Positions 50,688 to 56,773 of a stretch of DNA of 56,773 bases are shown here, piece after piece (position 1 is the first letter of the stretch; every line of letters starts with the position of its first letter). A program made the translations under genes and the position numbers. The notes beneath the pieces were generated by a model, which worked only from the letters and a program-made list of their open reading frames with translations, did not search any database and had not been told where the DNA came from. This DNA comes from Mesobacillus subterraneus. GTDB taxonomy: Bacteria > Bacillota > Bacilli > Bacillales > Cytobacillaceae. The stretch is from assembly GCF_000934845.1 (NCBI RefSeq), contig NZ_JXIQ01000001.1:1-56773 (forward strand), written 5' to 3'.

Positions 50688-52280
50688 TTAAATTGCTAGA
50701 TTGTGAAAACCAGAAGTCGTGATATCTTTTAAACCCATTGGCTCATCGGTGAAAATCTTGCTGTCCATCAATTTTAAGCTTTTCGCAATCAATGGCCTGA
50801 ATCCCATTTGGGACAGAACATCTTTTTCTAAATGGATGCCTGGGGCGATTTCTGTCAGTGTTAATCCCTCAGGAAAAAGTTCAAAGACGGCACGCTCGGT
50901 GATATAGATAACCTTTTTGCGATTTTCCCGTGCTACTTCTCCGCTGAACGTAATTTGTTCGACTTCTTCAATGAATTTCTTTGCTTTGCCTTCCTGGAGA
51001 ATTTCCAGCTTCCCACTGCCTGTCGCTACCTTCAAGCTTCCGGCAGTGAACGTTCCGCAAAATGCAATCGTCCCAGCATTTTGGGTAATATTGATGAATC
51101 CGCCGCATCCGGCGATTTTAGGTCCGAACTTTGAAACATTAATATTTCCTTTTGTATCACATTGAGCGAGGCCAAGGAATGCGGCATCAATTCCACCGCC
51201 ATCGTAATAGTCAAACATGTACGGCTGGTCAATGATGGCCTCTGGTCCGATCGAGCAGCCAAAGTCCAATCCGCCAGCAGCTGTGCCGCCAATCGCACCT
51301 GGTTCAAGCGTAGGAGTGAACAGATCATTCATTCCTTCTTCCTGCAGGACATTTGCGATAATTTCAGGAACACCAATTCCATAATTGATTACTTTAATAT
51401 CTTCGTTCAATAGCATCGCGGCACGGCGGGCAATCACTTTGCGCTCGTTGAGTGGATATTTTTTTGTTGACTGCTTGTGAACGACATCGCTTCGGTAAAA
51501 GTCTTCGTTATGCTGCGTGCCAAAGGTTTGCATATGGTTTGCCAGGTTTTCCGCAATGACCACATAATCGACGAGTATCCCTGGTATAGCAACAAGCTTA
51601 GGGTCGATCGAACCATTTTTGACCATCTTTTCTACCTGGACAATTACTTTCCCGCCGCTGTTGCGTGCATTCATGGCAATGGAGAGGATTTCCAGGGTAA
51701 GCGGTTCCTTTTCGAAGCTGATATTCCCATTTTCATCAGCAACCGAACCTTTCAACAACGCGAAATCAAGTTTCTGAGTTTTATAGGCAAGATAGGGACT
51801 ACCATCGAAATGTACCTTCTCGACTATTTGTTCGCTGGTGGTTTCATTCAGTTTGCCGCCATCAATATCCGGATCGACAAATGTTCCAAGGCCGACATGT
51901 GTAATAGTGCGCGGCTTACCAGCTGCTCCGTCACGGAACATTTGTGAAATTACACCTTGCGGCAGGTTATAGGCTTCGATTTTATTATTTACTACTAGTG
52001 GCTGGAACTTTGGAGCGAGACCCATATGTCCGCCAATGATTCTTTTTACTAATCCTTCATGGGCATAATGATTCATGCCGCGATCCACTCCATCACCATT
52101 CCCGGCTGCATAAACCAGGGTAAGGTTTTTAGGGGAGTGGTTTTCAAGGAATCTTTTTTCTACTTCTATATAAATCTCTTCTGCAACTCCTACGCCGATA
52201 AACCCGCCTAAGCCAACAACCGCATTGTCGGTAATCAGATTCGCTGCATCCTGTGATGAAATGATTTTAACAGAAGACAT
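50688..52280 (-). CDS. Acetate/3-oxoacid CoA transferase, fused A-B subunits
   Basis: 530-residue CoA transferase in which both halves are on one chain. The A half begins ISSQDAANLITDNAVVGLGGFIGVGVAEE; the B half begins near residue 290 (ARRAAMLLNEDIKVINYGIGVPEIIA) and holds the catalytic Glu in TPTLEPGAIGG. It moves CoA from succinyl- or acetyl-CoA to acetoacetate. B. subtilis uses two separate genes (scoA, scoB) at this operon position, so a YdiF-type single-chain enzyme replaces them. ATG 52280 follows GAGGTG; an earlier TTG is too close to it. Confidence 0.92.
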   Translation of the reverse strand: MSSVKIISSQDAANLITDNAVVGLGGFIGVGVAEEIYIEVEKRFLENHSPKNLTLVYAAGNGDGVDRGMNHYAHEGLVKRIIGGHMGLAPKFQPLVVNNKIEAYNLPQGVISQMFRDGAAGKPRTITHVGLGTFVDPDIDGGKLNETTSEQIVEKVHFDGSPYLAYKTQKLDFALLKGSVADENGNISFEKEPLTLEILSIAMNARNSGGKVIVQVEKMVKNGSIDPKLVAIPGILVDYVVIAENLANHMQTFGTQHNEDFYRSDVVHKQSTKKYPLNERKVIARRAAMLLNEDIKVINYGIGVPEIIANVLQEEGMNDLFTPTLEPGAIGGTAAGGLDFGCSIGPEAIIDQPYMFDYYDGGGIDAAFLGLAQCDTKGNINVSKFGPKIAGCGGFINITQNAGTIAFCGTFTAGSLKVATGSGKLEILQEGKAKKFIEEVEQITFSGEVARENRKKVIYITERAVFELFPEGLTLTEIAPGIHLEKDVLSQMGFRPLIAKSLKLMDSKIFTDEPMGLKDITTSGFHNLAI

Positions 52281-52325
52281 ATTCAACACCTCATTGTCGT
52301 TTTCTCATTCTGTCTAAAAGTATGA

Positions 52326-53051
52326 TTAAAGCCTTAAACCGCCATTTACTTCAAGAACGTGTCCATTAACATAGCTCGACTCGTCACTAGCTAGGAACAA
52401 TACAGCATTCGCAATTTCCTGCGGCTGCCCAAGACGTCCGAGCGGAGTTTTATCCCTGATTGGCTGAAGGACTTTATCAGGTACAGTAGCCATCATTTCT
52501 GTTTCTACATAACCTGGTGCAATCGCATTGGAGCGTACTGCAGCACCTTTGCGCGTGAATTCTTTCGCCCATGTATAGGTCATGCCGATTACACCGGCTT
52601 TTGTGGCTGCATAATTCGTCTGGCCAACGTTTCCATAAACGCCAACAACGGAGGAAATGCTAATGATGGAGCCTTTGCCATTTTCCATCATGATTGGAGC
52701 GACTGCCTGAGTCAGGTTGAAGACACCTTTTAGATTCACATCTATAACTGCATCCCACATATCCTCCGTCATTTTTTGAATTAGCGCATCTCGAGTGATA
52801 CCGGCATTATTTACAAGAACATCCACTTTCCCTACTTCATTTTTCACATTTTCGACAAATTTCGCTACCTGGTCACGATTCGTCACGTTTACTTGAACTT
52901 GCTGTACATTCGGCAAATCATATTCACCGATTCCCATATCGAGTGAATAGATGCGTCTAGCTCCCTCGCGAGAAAGCGTTTCCACAATCTGGCGACCAAT
53001 GCCCCGTGCTCCTCCTGTGACAATGGCAACTTTATCTTCCATTCTGTTCAT
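52326..53051 (-). CDS. SDR oxidoreductase (3-hydroxybutyrate dehydrogenase / FabG-like)
   Basis: 241-residue short-chain dehydrogenase. NAD-binding TGGARGIGRQIVETL near residue 12; NNAG in DVLVNNAGITRD near 85; catalytic Ser in SIISISSVVGVYG, then YxxxK in TNYAATKAGVIGM near residue 145. Sequence alone is close to FabG-type 3-oxoacyl reductases, but operon context favours oxidation of 3-hydroxybutyrate or its CoA ester. First gene of the operon, behind a cre site and a LysR-type operator. The ATG follows TAGGGGG. Confidence 0.93.
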   Translation of the reverse strand: MNRMEDKVAIVTGGARGIGRQIVETLSREGARRIYSLDMGIGEYDLPNVQQVQVNVTNRDQVAKFVENVKNEVGKVDVLVNNAGITRDALIQKMTEDMWDAVIDVNLKGVFNLTQAVAPIMMENGKGSIISISSVVGVYGNVGQTNYAATKAGVIGMTYTWAKEFTRKGAAVRSNAIAPGYVETEMMATVPDKVLQPIRDKTPLGRLGQPQEIANAVLFLASDESSYVNGHVLEVNGGLRL

Positions 53052-53093
53052 AATGTAAACCCCCTACGTAAATTAAAATGAGTACACTAATAA

Positions 53094-53107
53094 TGTAAGC
53101 GGTAACA
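53094..53107. promoter_or_regulatory. cre site (CcpA operator) of the ketone-body operon
   Basis: TGTAAGCGGTAACA matches the CcpA cre consensus TGWAARCGYTWNCW at all but one position. It lies about 45 bases upstream of the SDR start, consistent with carbon catabolite control. Confidence 0.7.
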
Positions 53108-53142
53108 CGAATAAAAGAAAATACATATAAATCATAGTATGA

Positions 53143-53157
53143 ATAACTTTTGGTTAT
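53143..53157. promoter_or_regulatory. LysR-type operator
   Basis: ATAAC-N5-GTTAT, a perfect 5-bp inverted repeat with the T-N11-A type layout of LysR regulator boxes, between the LysR gene terminator and the operon it probably controls. Confidence 0.6.
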
Positions 53158-53162
53158 GGAAT

Positions 53163-53196
53163 AAAAAAAGAGTGAAGGTTGGGGATCCTTGCACTC
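53163..53196 (-). terminator. Terminator of the LysR gene
   Basis: On the minus strand GAGTGCAAGG / CCTTCACTC with small mismatch, followed by seven Ts. It isolates the regulator from the operon downstream. Confidence 0.75.
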
Positions 53197-53212
53197 CTGC
53201 TGAAATACTGAA

Positions 53213-54100
53213 CTATTGTTTTGCTATATTTTCTTTAATATATTCAATGAATTTCCTTGCGGCAAAAGAGACGTATCGCTGTTTTTTTACAATGACGGCA
53301 ATCCGCCATTTCATTTCCGGATGATCGATTCGGATTTGCTTAATATTTTTGCTGTTGAATCTAGCGAGGATGGGCCGTGGCAAGATCGAAATTCCTTGGT
53401 TAAGACTGACCAACTCCGTAAGAAAGTCCCATTGCGAACTTTTAAAATAAATATTCGGTTCAAAGCCAGCTTCCCGGCACGCTTTAATGACATGATGGTG
53501 GAGAAGAAAGGTGTCATCCAGGAGAGCAAAGGTTTCATCCTTCAAATCCTCGAATACTACTGTCTCCTTTTCAGCCAGCGGATGATCGTTATGGACGATT
53601 AAAACAATCTCATCCACCGTTACAGGAATGTATTCAATTTGGTCAGAAAGCTTAGGCAAAATCACAAGCCCAAGGTCGACAAAGCCTTTTTCCACCATTT
53701 CATACACGGTCACAGCCCCGTTTTCAATGATCGAAAGATTGATACCAGGATATTTTTTTCTGAAATTTGCAATCAGTGGAGGGAAATAGCTTGTCCCGAT
53801 GACAGGAGGAATGCCAACACTCACATTTCCGGTCCTTAAATTTTTAGTATCCTGAATCGCTTCCGTGATGGAATCCATCTCCAGGAGCAGTTTTTGACCC
53901 TCTTCGAAAAGCTTTTCTCCTACATCAGTTAATGCCATTTTATGCTCGGAACGATCAAAGAGCTGGACTCCGAGTTCCTCTTCCAGTTTTTTTATCATTT
54001 TGCTTAAAGCAGGCTGAGAGAGATGTAGATTCTTTGCTGCAACTGTAAAACTGTTATCCTTTGCGACTTGCACAAAATAAGCCAATTGCCGTGTATCCAT
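53213..54100 (-). CDS. LysR-type regulator of the ketone-body operon
   Basis: 295-residue LysR regulator. Winged helix at the N-terminus (MDTRQLAYFVQVAKDNSFTVAAKNLHLSQPALSKMIKKLE) and a substrate-binding domain from about residue 90 (VSVGIPPVIGTSYFPPLIANFRKKYPGINLSI). It resembles CidR/GltC-type regulators. It lies directly upstream of, and in the same direction as, the SDR operon, with a LysR-type inverted repeat at the operon promoter, so it is the likely local activator. Own terminator. Confidence 0.92.
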   Translation of the reverse strand: MDTRQLAYFVQVAKDNSFTVAAKNLHLSQPALSKMIKKLEEELGVQLFDRSEHKMALTDVGEKLFEEGQKLLLEMDSITEAIQDTKNLRTGNVSVGIPPVIGTSYFPPLIANFRKKYPGINLSIIENGAVTVYEMVEKGFVDLGLVILPKLSDQIEYIPVTVDEIVLIVHNDHPLAEKETVVFEDLKDETFALLDDTFLLHHHVIKACREAGFEPNIYFKSSQWDFLTELVSLNQGISILPRPILARFNSKNIKQIRIDHPEMKWRIAVIVKKQRYVSFAARKFIEYIKENIAKQ

Positions 54101-54174
54101 CTTGACTCCTCCGTATCATTCCATGCTATCGTTATTGTACCATACGCTGTCCGCTGCTTTTAAAGAAAAAACAA

Positions 54175-54210
54175 AAAGCCCTCTGCCGGCTTGGCAGAGG
54201 GCTTTCTATA
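54175..54210 (-). terminator. Terminator of the doxX gene
   Basis: Perfect 13-bp stem AAAGCCCTCTGCC / GGCAGAGGGCTTT with a 5-base loop; the minus strand continues with TTGTTTTTT. Confidence 0.92.
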
Positions 54211-54220
54211 TATGAAATGG

Positions 54221-54736
54221 TTAAACTGCTTTATGTGCTGCTTCTGGTGTTTGTTTGAAGACAGCCTTGCGAATGAAAGGAACGACCCAGCGGTCCAAGC
54301 CATATTTGCCAGCATTGAAGCCTGCAAACAGGAGGATAAATCCGAAGAAGATGTCCGTTGGGTTATGAGATACAGTGCCGGCCAGGAAGAAACTGAAGTT
54401 CATCACAAGCCCAAAGAACATTGCAGCAGTTGTTAAACAACCTAATATCAGTCCAAGACCGATAAGGAACTCTCCAAGCGGCACGATAAAGTTGAATAAA
54501 TCAACGTTTGGAATTGCAAAGTTTTCCAAGAAATTAACATACCATCCATACACCATATGTCCATCTGGACCTTTCACTGGATTGGCGACAGCGCCTTTCA
54601 AAAATCCAGTTGCGTCAAAACCTTCACCAGTCAATTTTCCCCATCCGGCAGTCATCCAGTTGTAACCGAGCCAAACACGAATCACAGTCAACAGGCCAGC
54701 AGCAATATTGTTTTCTCTTAACCAATTAGCGAACAT
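54221..54736 (-). CDS. DoxX family membrane protein
   Basis: 171-residue DoxX/DoxD-like membrane protein with four helices: about 12-30 (AAGLLTVIRVWLGYNWMTAG), 78-100 (FNFIVPLGEFLIGLGLILG), 100-122 (TTAAMFFGLVMNFSFFLAG) and 128-147 (DIFFGFILLFAGFNAG). The family signature W..AGWGKL near residue 33 and HNPTDIF near 125 are present. DoxD is part of archaeal thiosulfate:quinone oxidoreductase; bacterial DoxX members are linked to thiol and redox stress. A perfect CstR-type palindrome is upstream, tying it to the sulfur genes. Confidence 0.9.
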   Translation of the reverse strand: MFANWLRENNIAAGLLTVIRVWLGYNWMTAGWGKLTGEGFDATGFLKGAVANPVKGPDGHMVYGWYVNFLENFAIPNVDLFNFIVPLGEFLIGLGLILGCLTTAAMFFGLVMNFSFFLAGTVSHNPTDIFFGFILLFAGFNAGKYGLDRWVVPFIRKAVFKQTPEAAHKAV

Positions 54737-54852
54737 CTAAATCGCTTCCCTTCACAATATAATGATTACACTTATAAAATATCAAAGTAACGAAGGAAAA
54801 TCTGTGAAAAAAGTGTGAAGACACACATCAGCCATAATGTTTTGAACAATTT

Positions 54853-54896
54853 TTGACAACCATTTCCCTTTTTGGATAAAATACCCTTAAGGGTAT
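54853..54896. promoter_or_regulatory. Promoter with perfect CsoR/CstR-type palindrome (doxX/dinB gap)
   Basis: ATACCCTTAAGGGTAT (54881-54896) is a perfect 16-base palindrome of the ATACC-N6-GGTAT type. On the plus strand TTGACA (54853-54858) and GATAAA (54875-54880) stand before it. The gene it controls may be dinB (plus) or doxX (minus). Confidence 0.55.
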
Positions 54897-54967
54897 AAGG
54901 CTTTTTTCTTGTCAAGTAGATAAGGAATGGATAAAATAAACATTAAAAGCCAGGAAAGGGGAAAATA

Positions 54968-55420
54968 ATGAGCGAACTATTGTTTAAACAATTTGCATTA
55001 ACGAGACGAAATTTTTTGCAGGAGATAGAGGGATTAGACCCTGAGCAGGCGAGTTTTCAACCGGAGGGCTTCAATAATAATATCCACTGGAATACAGGCC
55101 ATGTGCTGACGGTGACAGAACAGTTCATGATGGGTTATCCTAAAAAATCGAATCATCTTCCGGAAAATTACATAGAGCTTTTTGGCAAGGGCACACGCCC
55201 GTCAGACTGGACTGGAAATGTTCCATCCGTTGAGGAATTGGCTAACCAATTGAAAGCGCAGCTCGAAAGAATCAATGAGGTGCCGGCATCCATGCTCGAT
55301 CAAAAACTGAAACAGCCTATTCTCGGACTGGAGACATTTGGGGAGCTAGCCAATATGGCCTTGTTCCACGAATCCTATCACCTAGGCCAAATTCATGCGA
55401 TGAAAAAATTGGTGAAATAA
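54968..55420 (+). CDS. DinB family protein
   Basis: 150-residue four-helix DinB/YfiT-type protein. The conserved histidines that bind metal appear as HWNTGHVL near residue 43 and HESYHLGQIHAM near residue 137. The family includes thiol-dependent enzymes (bacillithiol transferase BstA is one member), so a role in thiol conjugation is possible given the upstream CstR-like operator. The ATG follows AGGAAAGGGG. It is divergent from doxX. Confidence 0.9.
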   Translation: MSELLFKQFALTRRNFLQEIEGLDPEQASFQPEGFNNNIHWNTGHVLTVTEQFMMGYPKKSNHLPENYIELFGKGTRPSDWTGNVPSVEELANQLKAQLERINEVPASMLDQKLKQPILGLETFGELANMALFHESYHLGQIHAMKKLVK

Positions 55421-55471
55421 TCACAGTTAGGGCAGGGTCTGCTTTTTAGAATGTGAGAATTGTCCATAAAG

Positions 55472-55503
55472 AAAATGGCTCTGCTTATGCAGCGCCATTT
55501 TTA
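55472..55503. terminator. Bidirectional terminator after dinB
   Basis: Imperfect stem AAATGGCTCTGC / GCAGCGCCATTT with a 4-base loop, flanked by A and T runs, between two convergent genes. Confidence 0.75.
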
Positions 55504-55719
55504 AGTTGTGCTCTCATCCCAATCAGAATATAATCCGCTCCCATTGCAACCTGGACATTCATACGGTGCCGTGTAATAAACAAATTCATTCGCGGAAAAA
55601 GCGTAGTAACCCTTGCCATGGCAGTCAGGGCATTTATTTTGATCCTTCATATTGGTCAGGTGGTTTTCGTATCTAGTATTTCTCCATTGATTAAGCGCAT
55701 TGAATAAACTCAAAATCAT
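55501..55719 (-). CDS. Zinc-ribbon-like small protein with two CxxC motifs
   Basis: 72-residue protein with KCPDCHGKGYYAF near residue 29 and ECPGCNGSGLYSDW near residue 54. The CxxCxGxG pattern twice is that of the DnaJ cysteine-rich zinc domain; such short Bacillus proteins are often misnamed. It probably binds one zinc ion. Function unknown. The ATG follows GGAGGTG. Upstream (55720-56004) nothing else was seen apart from the azoreductase leader. Confidence 0.8.
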   Translation of the reverse strand: MILSLFNALNQWRNTRYENHLTNMKDQNKCPDCHGKGYYAFSANEFVYYTAPYECPGCNGSGLYSDWDESTT

Positions 55720-56004
55720 ACACCTCCAGTTCTATGCATAGTTTGGCGAAAATTACTTATTTTTATGTATAGTTTATGGAGAAATTTAGTTTTTGCCCCG
55801 GGTACGAGCACATAGTGTTACTGAAAAGGGTCTGGAAAAAAGCTATTCATAGAGAAAATAGGTAAAATTCCGAAAAAGGTCTTACTGAGCGAATTAATTG
55901 ACCAGTATAAAAAGACGTATTAATATCTCGAAGTGGACTATTTTCATTTCGAGACATATTTTAATCGAAATGCCAAAAATAAGATAGATAGGTGGAATTA
56001 CATC

Positions 56005-56640
56005 ATGGCAAAAGTTTTATACATCACAGCACATCCACTGACTGAAGAACAGTCATTCAGTTTGTCAGCTGGCAAAGCCTTTATTAACACATACAAGGAA
56101 CAAAATCAGCATGATGAAGTCTTTCATCTGGATCTATTCAAAGAAAACATCCCATACATTGATGCCGATGTTTTAGGCGGCTGGGGCAAACTGCAAAAAG
56201 GCACTGAATTATCCGCACTAACTGCAGAAGAACAGGCCAAAATCGGCCGTCTTGCAGAGCTGGTTGACCAGTTCACAGCAGCAGACAAATTTGTTTTCGT
56301 GACACCGCTATGGAACTTCTCATTCCCGCCAGTCATGAAAGCATACCTAGATGCAGTCGCAGTCACAGGCAAAACATTCAGATATACACAAGAAGGCCCT
56401 ATTGGTTTAATGACCGATAAAAAAGCCCTTCACATCCAGGCTCGCGGCGGATATTACTCAGAAGGACCAGCTGCGGACATAGAAATGGGACACCGGTACA
56501 TCGAAACAATCATGAACTTCTTCGGCGTACCATCAATTGAATCCCTGATTCTTGAAGGTCACAACGCAACCCCTGAAAAAGCACAGGAAATCAAAGAAAA
56601 CGGAATTGCGCGTGCGAAGGATTTAGCCCATACATTCTAA
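56005..56640 (+). CDS. azoR: FMN-dependent NADH-azoreductase
   Basis: 211-residue flavodoxin-like quinone/azo reductase. N-terminal [26 protein letters not shown] binds the FMN phosphate; [27 protein letters not shown] near residue 95-121 and [13 protein letters not shown] near 145 are AzoR signatures. Length matches B. subtilis AzoR1/AzoR2 (about 210). ATG 56005 follows GGTGG; a longer in-frame frame from 55933 has no such site. It reduces quinones and azo compounds with NADH and serves thiol/electrophile stress. Confidence 0.94.
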   Translation: MAKVLYITAHPLTEEQSFSLSAGKAFINTYKEQNQHDEVFHLDLFKENIPYIDADVLGGWGKLQKGTELSALTAEEQAKIGRLAELVDQFTAADKFVFVTPLWNFSFPPVMKAYLDAVAVTGKTFRYTQEGPIGLMTDKKALHIQARGGYYSEGPAADIEMGHRYIETIMNFFGVPSIESLILEGHNATPEKAQEIKENGIARAKDLAHTF

Positions 56641-56699
56641 TAAAAGATTGACAAGAACAAGCTTAGACATCCAAAAACAAAAGTGTTGATAGTAACCAG

Positions 56700-56735
56700 A
56701 AAAAGCTGTGCAGATTCTCCTGTACAGCTTTTTCT
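56700..56735 (+). terminator. Terminator of azoR
   Basis: Stem AAAAAGCTGTGCAG / CTGTACAGCTTTTT with small mismatch, followed by T-rich sequence, about 60 bases after the stop. Confidence 0.8.
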
Positions 56736-56773
56736 CATTTAGGATGGTTTTCTATATAGACGGAACTAAAGAT

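Overview
The window looks like chromosomal DNA of a Bacillaceae member. The gene order yugI, yuzA, iron-dependent alcohol dehydrogenase, pgi, yugN, yugO follows the Bacillus subtilis yug region. A gerA-type spore germination operon is present, ribosome binding sites are strong and AGGAGG-like, and TTG/GTG starts are common. Moderate GC, cbb3-type oxidase genes and CstB-like sulfur genes suggest a Mesobacillus-like environmental Bacillus; this placement is inference. No rRNA, tRNA, CRISPR array or insertion sequence transposase was seen.

Layout. 1-7.1 kb: small regulator, yugI, rocD, yuzA, alcohol dehydrogenase, pgi, yugN and a TrkA-type potassium channel, with a short-period intergenic repeat after pgi. 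7.2-11.3 kb: four-gene spore germinant receptor operon, including a 52-residue membrane subunit. 11.5-28 kb: a thiol/sulfur and respiration region. It holds a DsrE protein preceded by a Cys-rich small ORF, a metallophosphatase, an operon ccdA-response regulator-histidine kinase-OsmC-membrane protein-TlpA, a LysR regulator, an operon ccoN-ccoO-single-heme cytochrome c-CcoG/NapH-like protein-beta-propeller cytochrome lipoprotein, ccoS, and an operon tusA-rhodanese, rhodanese-persulfide dioxygenase, tusA, tauE. 28-38.9 kb: 52-bp tandem hairpin repeats, M6 metalloprotease, lipid kinase, TrkA regulator, BMP lipoprotein plus chemoreceptor, split chromate transporter, DUF445, MFS transporter. 39-45.7 kb: a CstB-like protein, yclJK, Gfo/Idh/MocA oxidoreductase, lactonase and nadE. 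45.7-47.9 kb: an AT-rich island of three co-oriented one-gene units, each closed by a related palindrome just after the stop codon, the whole flanked by about 50-bp imperfect inverted repeats. 48-54.1 kb: ketone-body (acetoacetate/3-hydroxybutyrate) operon with its LysR regulator, a cre site and a LysR-type operator. 54.2-56.7 kb: DoxX, DinB, a zinc-ribbon-like small protein and azoreductase.

How the parts fit. Near-identical inverted repeats of the CsoR/CstR type (ATACC-N6-GGTAT) sit at the ccdA promoter, at the tusA-rhodanese promoter and in the doxX/dinB gap, with a weaker copy before the DsrE unit. This suggests one persulfide-responsive regulon covering sulfur carriers, persulfide oxidation, sulfite export, extracytoplasmic thiol chemistry and perhaps DoxX; the regulator gene itself is not in the window. 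The cbb3-type oxidase between these operons could take the electrons. The main candidate for something undescribed is the palindrome-punctuated cassette-like island at 45.7-47.9 kb.
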